Below are positions 15,972 to 23,838 of a stretch of DNA of 34,433 nucleotides, in pieces. The stretch comes from Candidatus Binataceae bacterium (GTDB lineage: Bacteria; Desulfobacterota; Binatia; Binatales; Binataceae), in assembly GCA_030038355.1 (NCBI GenBank), contig JASHPB010000262.1, positions 1 through 34,433 of the forward strand, in the 5' to 3' direction. A model generated the notes under the pieces. It worked only from the letters and a program-made list of their open reading frames with translations, did no database searches and had not been told where the DNA came from. A program made the position numbers and the translations under genes. The first letter of the stretch is position 1, and each line of letters opens with the position of its first letter.

Positions 15972-16858
15972 GTTGCCTGGGCTTTCACGAACGCGCCGAT
16001 TTTCGCGATCGCTTCCTTACCTTCGTCGAGCATTGGCGCGAAAATCTGGAAGACGTGAATCATCTTCTCGTATGGCTCGTAGGTAACCTTCACTCCGGCT
16101 TTGCGAGCACGTTCGGCGAGCCGCGTCGAGTCGTCAAGGAGAGTCTCCGACGTGCCGACCTGGATAAGAAGCGGCGGTAGTCCCGCGAGGTCGGCGTAGA
16201 GCGGCGCGGCGAGCGGAGTGCGCGGATCCTTGCCCGCAAGATAGTGCTTCGCCATGCCTGTCAGGCCATCCTTCTGTACCATTGGATCCTCGGCGGCCTT
16301 GGTCGTCATCGACTCGCCGATACCCTCGAGATCGATCCACGGCGAAAGACACACGCCCGCCGCCGGCAGCTTCAGGTTCTGGTCGCGAATCGCAACCAGC
16401 GTTGAAACCGTCAGACCGCCGCCCGCCGAATCTCCGGCAACGACGATCTTCGCCGGTGCGATACCCTGCGCCACCAGCCACTTGTAGGCGGCGACGGAAT
16501 CTTCGACCGCGGCGGGGAACGGATGTTCCGGCGCCAGCCGATAATCAATGAGTAAAACCCGCGATGCGGCCTCCCGTGAAAGCATCCCGGCCATCGCGCG
16601 ATGCGTATCGATTGATCCAATCACGTAGCCGCCGCCGTGCAGATAAAGAATGACGCGCGAGGCGTCGGCTCCTGGAGCCGTCACCCATTCCGACCGCACG
16701 GTGCCGGCCTTGACCGGCTCGCATTTCACATCAGGCGCGACCGGCATCGTCTTTCCCATCTGCTCGAAGCCCGCGCGCATCTCCGCAACGGAAGGATTGT
16801 CGAGCCTCGGCCCGGCCTTGAGCATCAGAACGAGAGTTTCGAGTTGCTGGAGCGACAT
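15968..16858 (-). CDS. HSL-family alpha/beta hydrolase (acetyl-esterase-like)
   Basis: 296 residues with a strong GGAGGT site about 8 bp before the ATG. The hormone-sensitive-lipase family signature LHGGGYVIGS (73-82) forms the oxyanion hole. The nucleophile is Ser144 in AGDSAGGG, and the His is His268 in MIHVFQ. The acid is Glu238 or Asp242 in GTSETLLDD. DYRLAPEHPFPAAVED (105-120) is another family block. It should hydrolyse short-chain acyl esters in the cytoplasm. It starts 27 bp after the SDR gene and its stop overlaps the oxygenase start, so the three genes form one transcription unit. Confidence 0.92.
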   Translation of the reverse strand: MSLQQLETLVLMLKAGPRLDNPSVAEMRAGFEQMGKTMPVAPDVKCEPVKAGTVRSEWVTAPGADASRVILYLHGGGYVIGSIDTHRAMAGMLSREAASRVLLIDYRLAPEHPFPAAVEDSVAAYKWLVAQGIAPAKIVVAGDSAGGGLTVSTLVAIRDQNLKLPAAGVCLSPWIDLEGIGESMTTKAAEDPMVQKDGLTGMAKHYLAGKDPRTPLAAPLYADLAGLPPLLIQVGTSETLLDDSTRLAERARKAGVKVTYEPYEKMIHVFQIFAPMLDEGKEAIAKIGAFVKAQAT

Positions 16859-16885
16859 GAAAATTACCTCCTCGATGAAATGCGG

Positions 16886-17677
16886 TTACCAGTCCGGTCC
16901 CTGGCCTGTCAGACTCGGCATGCCCGAGTGCGCCCAGAGGCCGCCATCTGCGACGAAGAACGCGCCCGTAACGAAGCTCGCCTCGTCCGATGCCAGGAAC
17001 AATACTACGTTGGCGATTTCCTGCGGCTCGCCGAGCCGCCCCATCGGGATCGCTTCTTTGATCCGGCCAACGATATCTGGCCGTGAATCTTCCAGCCGAA
17101 GCAGCGGCGGCGTGCCGATCGGTCCTGGACACACGCAATTGCATCGGATGCCTTTGCGAGCGTACTCGATTCCGGTAACGCGCGTGATATTGACGACACC
17201 AGCTTTCACCGCGTTGTAGGCGCCGAGGGCGTAATCACCGGCGAGGCCCGACACAGACGCGGTGTTGACGATCGCGCCGCGTCCGCGCGGCAGCATCACG
17301 CCGATCGCGCATTTGGTCGCATACCAGTATGCGGTGAGCCCGACCTCGAGCGTCTTCTGCCATCCCTCGAGCGTGAGATCGCCGATCCGTCCGACGGTCG
17401 TGAAGACCGCATTGTTGTGCAGGATGTCGAGGCGGCCGAACTGCTTCTCCGCGAAAGCGATCATACGCTCGCTGTCGGCGGGTTGTCCGATATCGGCGTG
17501 ATAAAACTCCGCGGTGCCACCAGCCTTGCGGATCTCGCCCACGACACGCTGACCGCCCTCGTCGTTCAGATCGACGACTACGACTGCCGCGCCCTCGCGC
17601 GTGAATGTCTTGGCCGTGGCCTCGCCGATTCCCGAGCCGGCGCCGGTGATGAGCGCGATCTTGTCTTTCACCCGCAT
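16886..17677 (-). CDS. Short-chain dehydrogenase/reductase
   Basis: 263 residues, with GAGGAT about 6 bp before the ATG. The classical SDR motifs are all there: TGAGSGIG (11-18) for the dinucleotide, acidic Asp36 after the second strand pointing to NAD(H), ADI at 61-63, HNNA (87-90), the catalytic Ser141, Tyr154 and Lys158 (YNAVK), and PGPIGTP (184-190). The C-terminal ASFVTGAFFVADGG is the usual substrate-loop and tail block. It oxidises or reduces an alcohol/ketone. It is first in the operon with the esterase and the 2OG oxygenase and divergent from the LLM oxidoreductase, with a palindromic operator candidate between. Confidence 0.92.
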   Translation of the reverse strand: MRVKDKIALITGAGSGIGEATAKTFTREGAAVVVVDLNDEGGQRVVGEIRKAGGTAEFYHADIGQPADSERMIAFAEKQFGRLDILHNNAVFTTVGRIGDLTLEGWQKTLEVGLTAYWYATKCAIGVMLPRGRGAIVNTASVSGLAGDYALGAYNAVKAGVVNITRVTGIEYARKGIRCNCVCPGPIGTPPLLRLEDSRPDIVGRIKEAIPMGRLGEPQEIANVVLFLASDEASFVTGAFFVADGGLWAHSGMPSLTGQGPDW

Positions 17678-17730
17678 GATCGATCCTCGATCTGGTACTG
17701 GCCGCGAGTATAGTCCGCCCCGCGCCGCCC

Positions 17731-17753
17731 CGGCAAAGTGATTTCACTTGCCG
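17731..17753. promoter_or_regulatory. Inverted-repeat operator candidate between the SDR operon and the LLM gene
   Basis: CGGCAAAGTGA is followed by TT and TCACTTGCCG. The arms are reverse complements apart from one extra A in the left arm. It lies in the 123-bp gap between divergent genes, 54 bp from the SDR start and 48 bp from the LLM start, a good position for one regulator controlling both sides. No regulator gene is adjacent. Confidence 0.5.
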
Positions 17754-17800
17754 CGCTCGCGCGATGGGTTCTAGAGTCGTAAGCGCCTGGAGTAAATCGA

Positions 17801-18964
17801 ATGAAAGTATCGCTCTTCTATTTGCCCTCGGTCGGCAACAAGACGGAAATCGAGAAGGGCCGCGTTGGCCTGAACGGCGCGCTCTACGATCAGATGCTGC
17901 GCGAAATCACCGCGCAGGCGAAGCTTGCTGACGACCTCGGCTACGATTCGATCAGCTTCACCGAGCATCACTTCCACGTCGAGGGTTTCGAGCTTTCGAA
18001 CAACCCCGTGCTGCTCGATCTCTACATCGCGATGCAGACCAAGCGCCTTCGCGTCGGGCAGTTGGGAATTGTATTGCCGTCGCAGAATCCGATTCGCGTC
18101 GCCGAAGATATCGCGATGCTCGATCACATGTCGGGTGGCCGCGCAAACGCCGGCTTCGCGCGCGGCTATCAGCGCCGATGGGTCGATATCATGGCCCAGC
18201 AGACGCATGGGATTCACGGCGCGCTGCCGCATCAGCACGATGAAATCGACGCCGCCAACCGCGCGGCGTTCGAGGAAAACTTCCGCATCATCAAGCAGGC
18301 GTGGACGCAGGACTTTGTCAGTTATGACGGTCGCTACTGGCGTGTCCCGCCGGGCGAGACCCCGTGGACGCTCGAGGCGACGAAGAAGTGGGGCGGCGGC
18401 GTTGAGAACGGCGTCGTGCGCGCGGTCTCGGTCGTGCCGAAGCCGGTGCAGAAGCCGCATCCTCCGGTGTTCCAGCCGTTCGCGTCGTCCGAGCGCAGCA
18501 TCCGATGGTGCGCGGAGCAGGGCGTCACCGCGATCCTGCCGCCGCTGCATCCCGACCTCGAGCGTCACCTGTGCGACGTCTATGCCGGAGTATCGAACAA
18601 GCCGCTCGGCGAAGGGATGGGCGTGCTGCGCGATATCGTGATCGCCGACAGCGACGCCGAGGCGCGCGCGATCTGGCACGACAGCGGCTACTTCTGCGGC
18701 CACGAATGGTTCGAGCCGTTCGGCTTCTCCGCGGGACTCAACGATCCGAAGACGGGAGAAGCTGCCGATCTCTTTAGCAACGGCCTCGCGTTCGTCGGCA
18801 CCGTTGACACCGTCACGCGCCAACTCGAGCATCTCGTGAAGCGTCTCCCGATCCGTTGGATATTTGCCTGGATGTACAACGGATTGATGCCGCACGAGCG
18901 ACTGATGAAGACCATCGAGCTCTTCTGGACCAAGGTGCTGCCGCGCGTTGCGGATGTGCGTTAG
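17801..18964 (+). CDS. LLM-class (luciferase-like) flavin-dependent monooxygenase
   Basis: 387 residues, with GGAG 8 bp before the ATG. The TIM-barrel luciferase-like signature is visible: DDLGYDSISFTEHHF (44-58, with the EHHF loop), an LGIVLPSQNPIRVAEDIAML block, the SGGRANAGFARGY phosphate-binding region, and VGTVDTVTRQLEHL near the C-terminus. Family members use reduced FMN or F420 to oxygenate or reduce organic substrates. The reductase partner is not encoded nearby. The neighbouring divergent SDR-esterase-2OG oxygenase operon and the shared operator candidate suggest a joint pathway, perhaps breakdown of a terpene- or alkanone-like compound through an ester; that is inference. Confidence 0.9.
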   Translation: MKVSLFYLPSVGNKTEIEKGRVGLNGALYDQMLREITAQAKLADDLGYDSISFTEHHFHVEGFELSNNPVLLDLYIAMQTKRLRVGQLGIVLPSQNPIRVAEDIAMLDHMSGGRANAGFARGYQRRWVDIMAQQTHGIHGALPHQHDEIDAANRAAFEENFRIIKQAWTQDFVSYDGRYWRVPPGETPWTLEATKKWGGGVENGVVRAVSVVPKPVQKPHPPVFQPFASSERSIRWCAEQGVTAILPPLHPDLERHLCDVYAGVSNKPLGEGMGVLRDIVIADSDAEARAIWHDSGYFCGHEWFEPFGFSAGLNDPKTGEAADLFSNGLAFVGTVDTVTRQLEHLVKRLPIRWIFAWMYNGLMPHERLMKTIELFWTKVLPRVADVR

Positions 18965-19011
18965 CGATTCGTGGCTGATACATAGATCAACCGGCTGAAG
19001 GCCGGCTTCCG

Positions 19012-21126
19012 ATGATCGGACCGCTAACAACTGCGAATTCTCTCGGCGATCTCGCACTGGTGTTGTGCGTCGCCGCAGTCACGACCGTGATCTTCCAGGC
19101 CATGCGCCAGCCGGTCGTAGTCGGCTACCTGGTTGCCGGGATGGCGGTGGGACCGCATCTCAGGGTTCCGCTGCTCGCCAACTACGATCGCATCCACACG
19201 CTCTCCGAGTTCGGCGTGATTCTTCTGATGTTCGCACTCGGGCTCGAGTTCAGCGTGCGCAAGTTGATCAAGCTCGGTCCGACCTCCGGGTTCATCACCG
19301 CGATTCAGGTCGGCTTGATGATCTGGCTTGGCTACATCTGCGGCAAGGTGATGGGTTGGACGCCGCTCGAGAGCATCTTCACGGGAGCGTTTCTTTCGAT
19401 CTCGAGCACCACGATTGTCGCCAAGGCGTACGAAGAGGTATCCACCTCGCAGCGGCTGCGCGACCTGGTGTTCGGCGTGCTGCTGATGGAGGACCTGACC
19501 GCGGTGGTCGAGCTTGCGATCCTGACGGCGCTCGCGTCCGGCACGCATGTCTCGGCGCCGATGCTGTTCACGACGGTCGCGCATCTGGTGATCTTTCTCG
19601 CGCTGCTGATCGGTATTGGTATCCTCGTCGTGCCGCGCGTGATCAGGCTCGTCGTGCGGCTCAACCGGCCGGAGACGACCCTGATCGCGAGCGTCGGAAT
19701 TGCGTTCGGGCTGGCGCTGCTCGCGGAGCACGCGGGCTATTCAGTGGCGCTCGGCGCGTTTCTCGGCGGCTCGCTGGTGGCGGAATCCGGCGAAATACAT
19801 TCGATCGAGCACCTGGTGGCGCCAGTGCGCGATTTGTTCGGCGCGGTGTTCTTTGTCTCCGTCGGGATGATGATCGACCCCGCGCTGATTGCCGAGCACT
19901 GGCTTGCGCTCATCTTCCTGGTCGGCGCCGTGATTGTTGGAAAGGTCGTGGCGGTAGGGTTCGGCTCACTGATGAGCGGCGCTGGAATATTGACCTCGGT
20001 CGAGGCGGGCATGAGTCTCGCCCAAATAGGAGAGTTCTCGTTCATCATCGCCGGCGTCGGACTGCAGCTCAACGCGACCCGCGATTTCATTTACACGCTC
20101 GCGGTCGCGGTCTCTGCAATTACCACCTTTACTACTCCTTTCATGATTCGCGCGGCGGAGCCGGTAGGCGACTTTGTTGCGAGTCACTTCCCCGAGCCAG
20201 TCGCCGTTCTGCAGTCGCTCTACGACTCGTGGATGGAGCGGGTACGAATCGCGAGCGCGGCGCGCGCAGAGCGCGCGTCGCTCAGATGGCCAATCGCGGT
20301 GATTACGGGCAGCGCGATCGCGATCGGTGCGATCCTGATTTTCAACGAGATTGACCCGCTCGATTTCACGACCATGGCGTCCCATCTGCTGCAAATGACC
20401 TACTTCGACGCGGGCCTTGTAGTTGATGTCGTCGCGCTGATCGTGTGCACGCCCTTTGCGCTGTCGCTCTACTACGGATCGCGCCGGCTCGCGATCAGCA
20501 TCGCAATGCGCGCGATTCCCTTCACAACGCGCAAGACGCTCGAACCGAGGTGGGCCACCGCCGAGCAGGCGCTGATCGAGATGCTCCAGCTTACGATCCT
20601 GCTCGGCGTCGTGATGCCGCTGGTGGCGATCGTGCAGCCCTTCATGGAACCGGTCGAAGGTGTCGGGATCGTGGTAATCGCTGCTCTGCTGATGGGCTTC
20701 GTCGTGTGGCGCAGCGCACGCCTGATGCAGGGGCAGATGCGCGCGGCAGTCCAGCTTCTGAGCGCGTCGTTCACGGCGCGTGAGGAAACCGACGGGCATC
20801 CGCCGCTGCGCGAGCATGAGCTTCCAGGCATCGGCTCGCTGACGGCGGTACGCATCATGCCGGACTGCGCTGTCGCTGGCCGCACGTTCAGGGATCTGGA
20901 TATTCGCAATTCGACTGGCGCGACCGTGGTTGCGATCGCGCGCGGCGAAGAGGGTTTTCACGCGCCGGAGCCGGGGGAAATCATTCGCACGGGCGATGTT
21001 CTCGAGCTCGCCGGATCGTCGGATGCGATCGAGGCGGCGGCGGCAGTTCTTAACGCCAAGTCGGAAGATGCGCCGCCCTCGGCCCATAATGCGCCGGCGG
21101 TTGCATCGCCTACAGCGCGGTCATAA
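19012..21126 (+). CDS. KefB/CPA2-type cation:proton antiporter with C-terminal TrkA-C domain
   Basis: 704 residues. The first about 390 residues are a CPA2 Na+/H+-exchanger domain: an N-terminal [38 protein letters not shown], a central [23 protein letters not shown], and [10 protein letters not shown] as in Kef/GerN-type antiporters. A second hydrophobic region with four or more helices spans about 420-590, and a TrkA-C (RCK_C) domain covers about 607-683. The nucleotide-binding TrkA-N domain of classical KefB/KefC is absent. It likely exchanges K+ or Na+ for protons, with the TrkA-C domain sensing a ligand. The gene stands alone on the plus strand, 40 bp before the next SDR gene. Confidence 0.9.
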   Translation: MIGPLTTANSLGDLALVLCVAAVTTVIFQAMRQPVVVGYLVAGMAVGPHLRVPLLANYDRIHTLSEFGVILLMFALGLEFSVRKLIKLGPTSGFITAIQVGLMIWLGYICGKVMGWTPLESIFTGAFLSISSTTIVAKAYEEVSTSQRLRDLVFGVLLMEDLTAVVELAILTALASGTHVSAPMLFTTVAHLVIFLALLIGIGILVVPRVIRLVVRLNRPETTLIASVGIAFGLALLAEHAGYSVALGAFLGGSLVAESGEIHSIEHLVAPVRDLFGAVFFVSVGMMIDPALIAEHWLALIFLVGAVIVGKVVAVGFGSLMSGAGILTSVEAGMSLAQIGEFSFIIAGVGLQLNATRDFIYTLAVAVSAITTFTTPFMIRAAEPVGDFVASHFPEPVAVLQSLYDSWMERVRIASAARAERASLRWPIAVITGSAIAIGAILIFNEIDPLDFTTMASHLLQMTYFDAGLVVDVVALIVCTPFALSLYYGSRRLAISIAMRAIPFTTRKTLEPRWATAEQALIEMLQLTILLGVVMPLVAIVQPFMEPVEGVGIVVIAALLMGFVVWRSARLMQGQMRAAVQLLSASFTAREETDGHPPLREHELPGIGSLTAVRIMPDCAVAGRTFRDLDIRNSTGATVVAIARGEEGFHAPEPGEIIRTGDVLELAGSSDAIEAAAAVLNAKSEDAPPSAHNAPAVASPTARS

Positions 21127-21166
21127 CGTTTGTCGGCTCACAATCGGTTTAGTCCAGAGGTCTGAA

Positions 21167-21937
21167 ATGAAGCTCAAGGATGTAGTTGCGGTAATAACAG
21201 GCGGCGGGTCTGGTCTCGGTGAGGCCACGGCGCGCGAGTTCGCCTCGGCGGGTGCCAAGCTCGCGATTCTCGATCTGCCTGCATCGCCGGGCGCCAAGGT
21301 TGCCGAATCGCTCGGCGCCAATGCGATTTTCACTCCTGCCGATGTCGCATCCGCTGATCAGGCCGAAGCGGCGATTGCCGAGACGGTGAAAAAGTTCGGC
21401 ACGGTTCATATCGCGATCAACTGCGCCGGAATCGGGCGCGCGATGCGTACGATCACCAAGGAAGGGCCGCATCCGCTCGACCTCTTCAGCAAGGTCATCA
21501 GCGTTAATTTGATTGGCACCTTTAACGTGATTCGGCTGGCGGCCGCGCAGATGGCGAAGAATCAACCTGTCACTGCCGATGGCGAGCGCGGCGTGATCGT
21601 CAACACCGCGTCGGTCGCGGCGTTCGATGGTCAGATTGGACAGGCGGCCTATTCGGCATCGAAGGGTGGTGTGGTCGCGCTGACGCTGCCGGTCGCGCGC
21701 GATCTCTCCTCGATGGGAATCCGCGTGTGCACGATCGCGCCAGGAACGTTCGAAACTCCGATGCTCGCCGGACTGCCGGAGCCCAATCGAAAGGCGCTCG
21801 CGGCGGGAATTCCGTTTCCTCAGCGTCTCGGGAGGTCGGCGGAGTATGCAGCGCTTGCGCGGCATATCGTCGAGAACGAGATGCTGAACGGCGAGACGAT
21901 CCGCCTCGACGGCGCGCTTCGCATGCCCCCGCGCTGA
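21167..21937 (+). CDS. SDR, type-II 3-hydroxyacyl-CoA dehydrogenase-like (HSD17B10 group)
   Basis: 256 residues from ATG 21167, which follows AGAGG at 7 bp; the frame is open upstream but that part overlaps the antiporter gene. Motifs are TGGGSGLG (11-18), Asp36 (NAD-preferring), NCAGIG (85-90), catalytic Ser149, Tyr162 and Lys166 (YSASK), and PGTFETPML. The segments [19 protein letters not shown] and [16 protein letters not shown] closely follow the type-II 3-hydroxyacyl-CoA dehydrogenase branch. It probably oxidises short or branched 3-hydroxyacyl-CoA in fatty-acid or isoleucine-type beta-oxidation. The acyl-CoA role rests on remembered similarity; other beta-oxidation genes are not adjacent. 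Confidence 0.88.
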   Translation: MKLKDVVAVITGGGSGLGEATAREFASAGAKLAILDLPASPGAKVAESLGANAIFTPADVASADQAEAAIAETVKKFGTVHIAINCAGIGRAMRTITKEGPHPLDLFSKVISVNLIGTFNVIRLAAAQMAKNQPVTADGERGVIVNTASVAAFDGQIGQAAYSASKGGVVALTLPVARDLSSMGIRVCTIAPGTFETPMLAGLPEPNRKALAAGIPFPQRLGRSAEYAALARHIVENEMLNGETIRLDGALRMPPR

Positions 21938-22019
21938 GTAGCGAGCAAACTTACAACCACAAGATCACGAAGCTCACCAAGACGACCTGGAGGTTGATTT
22001 TCTTTCTGCTTAACCGATC

Positions 22020-22505
22020 TCACTCGTCATTGTTGGAGGCGAGCGTGTTGGCGCCGATCGAGATGATCAGCATGCCATCCTGGTAGCGCGGTCCGCCGAC
22101 GATGAGGCGGCCGTTGTTCTTGAGCTTCAGGTCGGTCGTCATCATCGGGCGCGCGCCCTCGAACAGCACCAGCTCCATAGCGATCATGTTGCCGTCGATT
22201 GCGCGCGGCTGCACGTGCAGGATATGCCCGCCCGGCAGCGCAAAGGTCATCATCTTGCCGCACTCGGTCTGGCCGTCTTCGTGAGTCTCCAAGTGATAAG
22301 TCGAGAAGCCGAAAAGGCCCTGCAGCTGATGACCCATCCACGCGAGCCGCTTATCCATCCCCTGATTAGTGTCAGACGCAAGCACAGCATCAACATGCAA
22401 CTCGACCACAGGCCGCTGCGGACTCTGTGCGAATGCACGGTCTGTCGCCCCTAAAGCAAAAGCTGCGATGAGGACGAAGAGGAGACTTCGCGGGCTCAGC
22501 CTCAT
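22020..22505 (-). CDS. Secreted protein of unknown function, third gene of the sigma/anti-sigma cassette
   Basis: 161 residues. A signal peptide is evident: positive MRLSPR, a hydrophobic core to about residue 20, and a likely cut after DRAFA (26). The mature part has VVELHVDAVLASDTNQGMDK, two LxGLFGFSTY-like segments, a MTFALPGGHILHVQP block, and alternating strands up to KNNGRLIVGGPRYQDGMLII. The single Cys and beta-rich pattern suggest a small periplasmic beta-sandwich. I do not recognise a named family, although similar secreted proteins next to sigma/anti-sigma pairs seem familiar from deltaproteobacterial genomes. It begins 5 bp after the anti-sigma stop, so it belongs to the same transcript and may be a sensor or an output of that regulon. 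Confidence 0.75.
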   Translation of the reverse strand: MRLSPRSLLFVLIAAFALGATDRAFAQSPQRPVVELHVDAVLASDTNQGMDKRLAWMGHQLQGLFGFSTYHLETHEDGQTECGKMMTFALPGGHILHVQPRAIDGNMIAMELVLFEGARPMMTTDLKLKNNGRLIVGGPRYQDGMLIISIGANTLASNNDE

Positions 22506-22510
22506 GCGCT

Positions 22511-23212
22511 CTAATGCTGGTCAGGTAACCAGATGACGGTGGTATGGTCCTGAGGCTCGCTCCAGACGGCGACGTTCGGAGTGTCGGATTCCAGTTTCGA
22601 AATATCGGCGTGTGAATCGTCGTCCGCGATCGCCGAGGCGTACTCGCGCGGCATCTCCTCCGGTCCATCGTGCGTGACACTGTCGAGCTCGCGCACCGGG
22701 ACTGCATCGGCGGTCACGTTGGCGAGCTGCACGGCCGTCTCTTGCGGAATGGCGGATGCGATCTCGCGCGGGGTCGCGTCGGTATAAGCGGGTACAATCT
22801 TCGTCGCCGCCAGGTGCAGGGGCGTCGCTCTCTGGCGGCCCGCGAACTGCTGGGCGTACGGAGTCACGATGATAGTTGTGATCGCCGCGACCGCCGCCAT
22901 CGCCGCGCCCATCGCGAAGCCGCTGCTCAATCGCTCGGAGCTGCGCGCGACCAAGTTGCTGATACGCTTCCAGAGCGGCTGGGGCAGGTTGTCGATGCGC
23001 TTCATCACGGCCTGGGGGAAGCCGTCGAGGGAGGGCAACGTCACGGCGCCGCGGAGTTCACGTCCCAGCGCGCCGATCTCGGCGATTGCTTCGGTGCACG
23101 AGTTGCAGCGCGCCAGGTGATACGCGACGCCCTGCATCTCGTGCGGCTCGAGCTCGCCGTCCTCGAATGCGCCAAGCAGAAGACTTATCTCGCTACATTC
23201 AGCCATGCTCAA
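22511..23212 (-). CDS. Zinc-finger (HC2-type) transmembrane anti-sigma factor
   Basis: 233 residues from TTG 23212, which has AGAGGA 8 bp upstream; ATG 23206, two codons later, is the alternative start. The N-terminal domain has the zinc-binding anti-sigma motif with Cys6 and HLARCNSC (His32, Cys36, Cys39). A hydrophobic segment near 98-118 (GFAMGAAMAAVAAITTIIV) is a single membrane span, and the remaining about 115 residues are acidic and predicted periplasmic. This is the architecture of membrane-bound anti-sigma factors that hold their ECF sigma factor until a cell-envelope signal arrives. The start lies 4 bp after the sigma-factor stop, so the two are translationally linked. Confidence 0.88.
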   Translation of the reverse strand: MSMAECSEISLLLGAFEDGELEPHEMQGVAYHLARCNSCTEAIAEIGALGRELRGAVTLPSLDGFPQAVMKRIDNLPQPLWKRISNLVARSSERLSSGFAMGAAMAAVAAITTIIVTPYAQQFAGRQRATPLHLAATKIVPAYTDATPREIASAIPQETAVQLANVTADAVPVRELDSVTHDGPEEMPREYASAIADDDSHADISKLESDTPNVAVWSEPQDHTTVIWLPDQH

Positions 23213-23216
23213 GAAA

Positions 23217-23795
23217 TCATTCCTCTGAGAGATCCTTCAAAATTCCTCTGAGGCGTCCCCGCGCGTAATGCAACCGGCTCATCACCGTGCCGCGCGGACA
23301 TTGCAGCACATCGCTGATTTCGTCGTAAGACAAACCTTCAACTTCGCGTAGAAGTATCACTGCGCGATGTTCTGGCGTCAACTCCTCCAACGCCTCGCGG
23401 AGCCTCGCCGATAGTTCCGTTCTGCTGGCCTCCTTGAATGAATCACCCTGGTCGGTCGGGATACGGTTGAACTCATTGTCGGCATCCTCGCCGCGGAGCA
23501 CCACGTGCCGGCCTTCGCGGCGGCGGAAATCGATCGATAGATTGGCTGCGATACGATAGAGCCAGGTCGAGAAACTCGAGCGAGATTCGAACTTGGACAG
23601 GTTCTCATAAGCCCGGATGAACGTCTCCTGCGCGAGTTCGATAGCGTCGTCCTGGTTGTGCACGACCGCCATTGCGACGCCGACCACCCGCCTCTGGTAG
23701 CGTTCGACCAGTTGGCCAAAGGCCTGCGAGTCGCCCTTGGCGGCTCGCTCGATGAGTTCGGCTTCGTCGCCGTCTTGACGGCCGGGGTTTCTCAA
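23217..23795 (-). CDS. ECF-type RNA polymerase sigma factor (RpoE-like)
   Basis: 192 residues from TTG 23795; no ATG lies in frame nearby and no clear ribosome binding site is visible, so the true start could differ. Sigma region 2 covers about 26-92, with NQDDAIELAQETFIRAYENL (48-67) and FSTWLYRIAANLSIDFRRR (75-93). Region 4 covers about 135-186, with LTPEHRAVILLREVEGLSYD and EISDVLQCPRGTVMSRLHYA as the helix-turn-helix. Regions 1 and 3 are absent, as in ECF factors. It begins 43 bp after polA and is followed by its cognate anti-sigma and a secreted protein. It should direct transcription of an envelope- or stress-related regulon, possibly including its own operon. Confidence 0.93.
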   Translation of the reverse strand: MRNPGRQDGDEAELIERAAKGDSQAFGQLVERYQRRVVGVAMAVVHNQDDAIELAQETFIRAYENLSKFESRSSFSTWLYRIAANLSIDFRRREGRHVVLRGEDADNEFNRIPTDQGDSFKEASRTELSARLREALEELTPEHRAVILLREVEGLSYDEISDVLQCPRGTVMSRLHYARGRLRGILKDLSEE

Positions 23796-23838
23796 ATCGA
23801 GTAGACGCAGGCGATGGGGCGGAAATTCAGAGAAATCT

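Noticed and set aside
18991-19005. CCGGC-TGAAG-GCCGG hairpin between the LLM and antiporter genes
   Set aside because: The stem is only 5 bp with no T-tract, too short to call a terminator in GC-rich DNA.
17771-19057. Long minus-strand open frame (428 codons) opposite the LLM oxidoreductase
   Set aside because: It is the antisense shadow of a gene with clear family motifs. Its product is Arg/His/Glu-rich with no recognisable domain, a common artefact in GC-rich DNA.
19065-20354. Plus-strand open frame of 429 codons inside the antiporter gene
   Set aside because: Arg-rich shadow frame without hydrophobic segments or a ribosome binding site.
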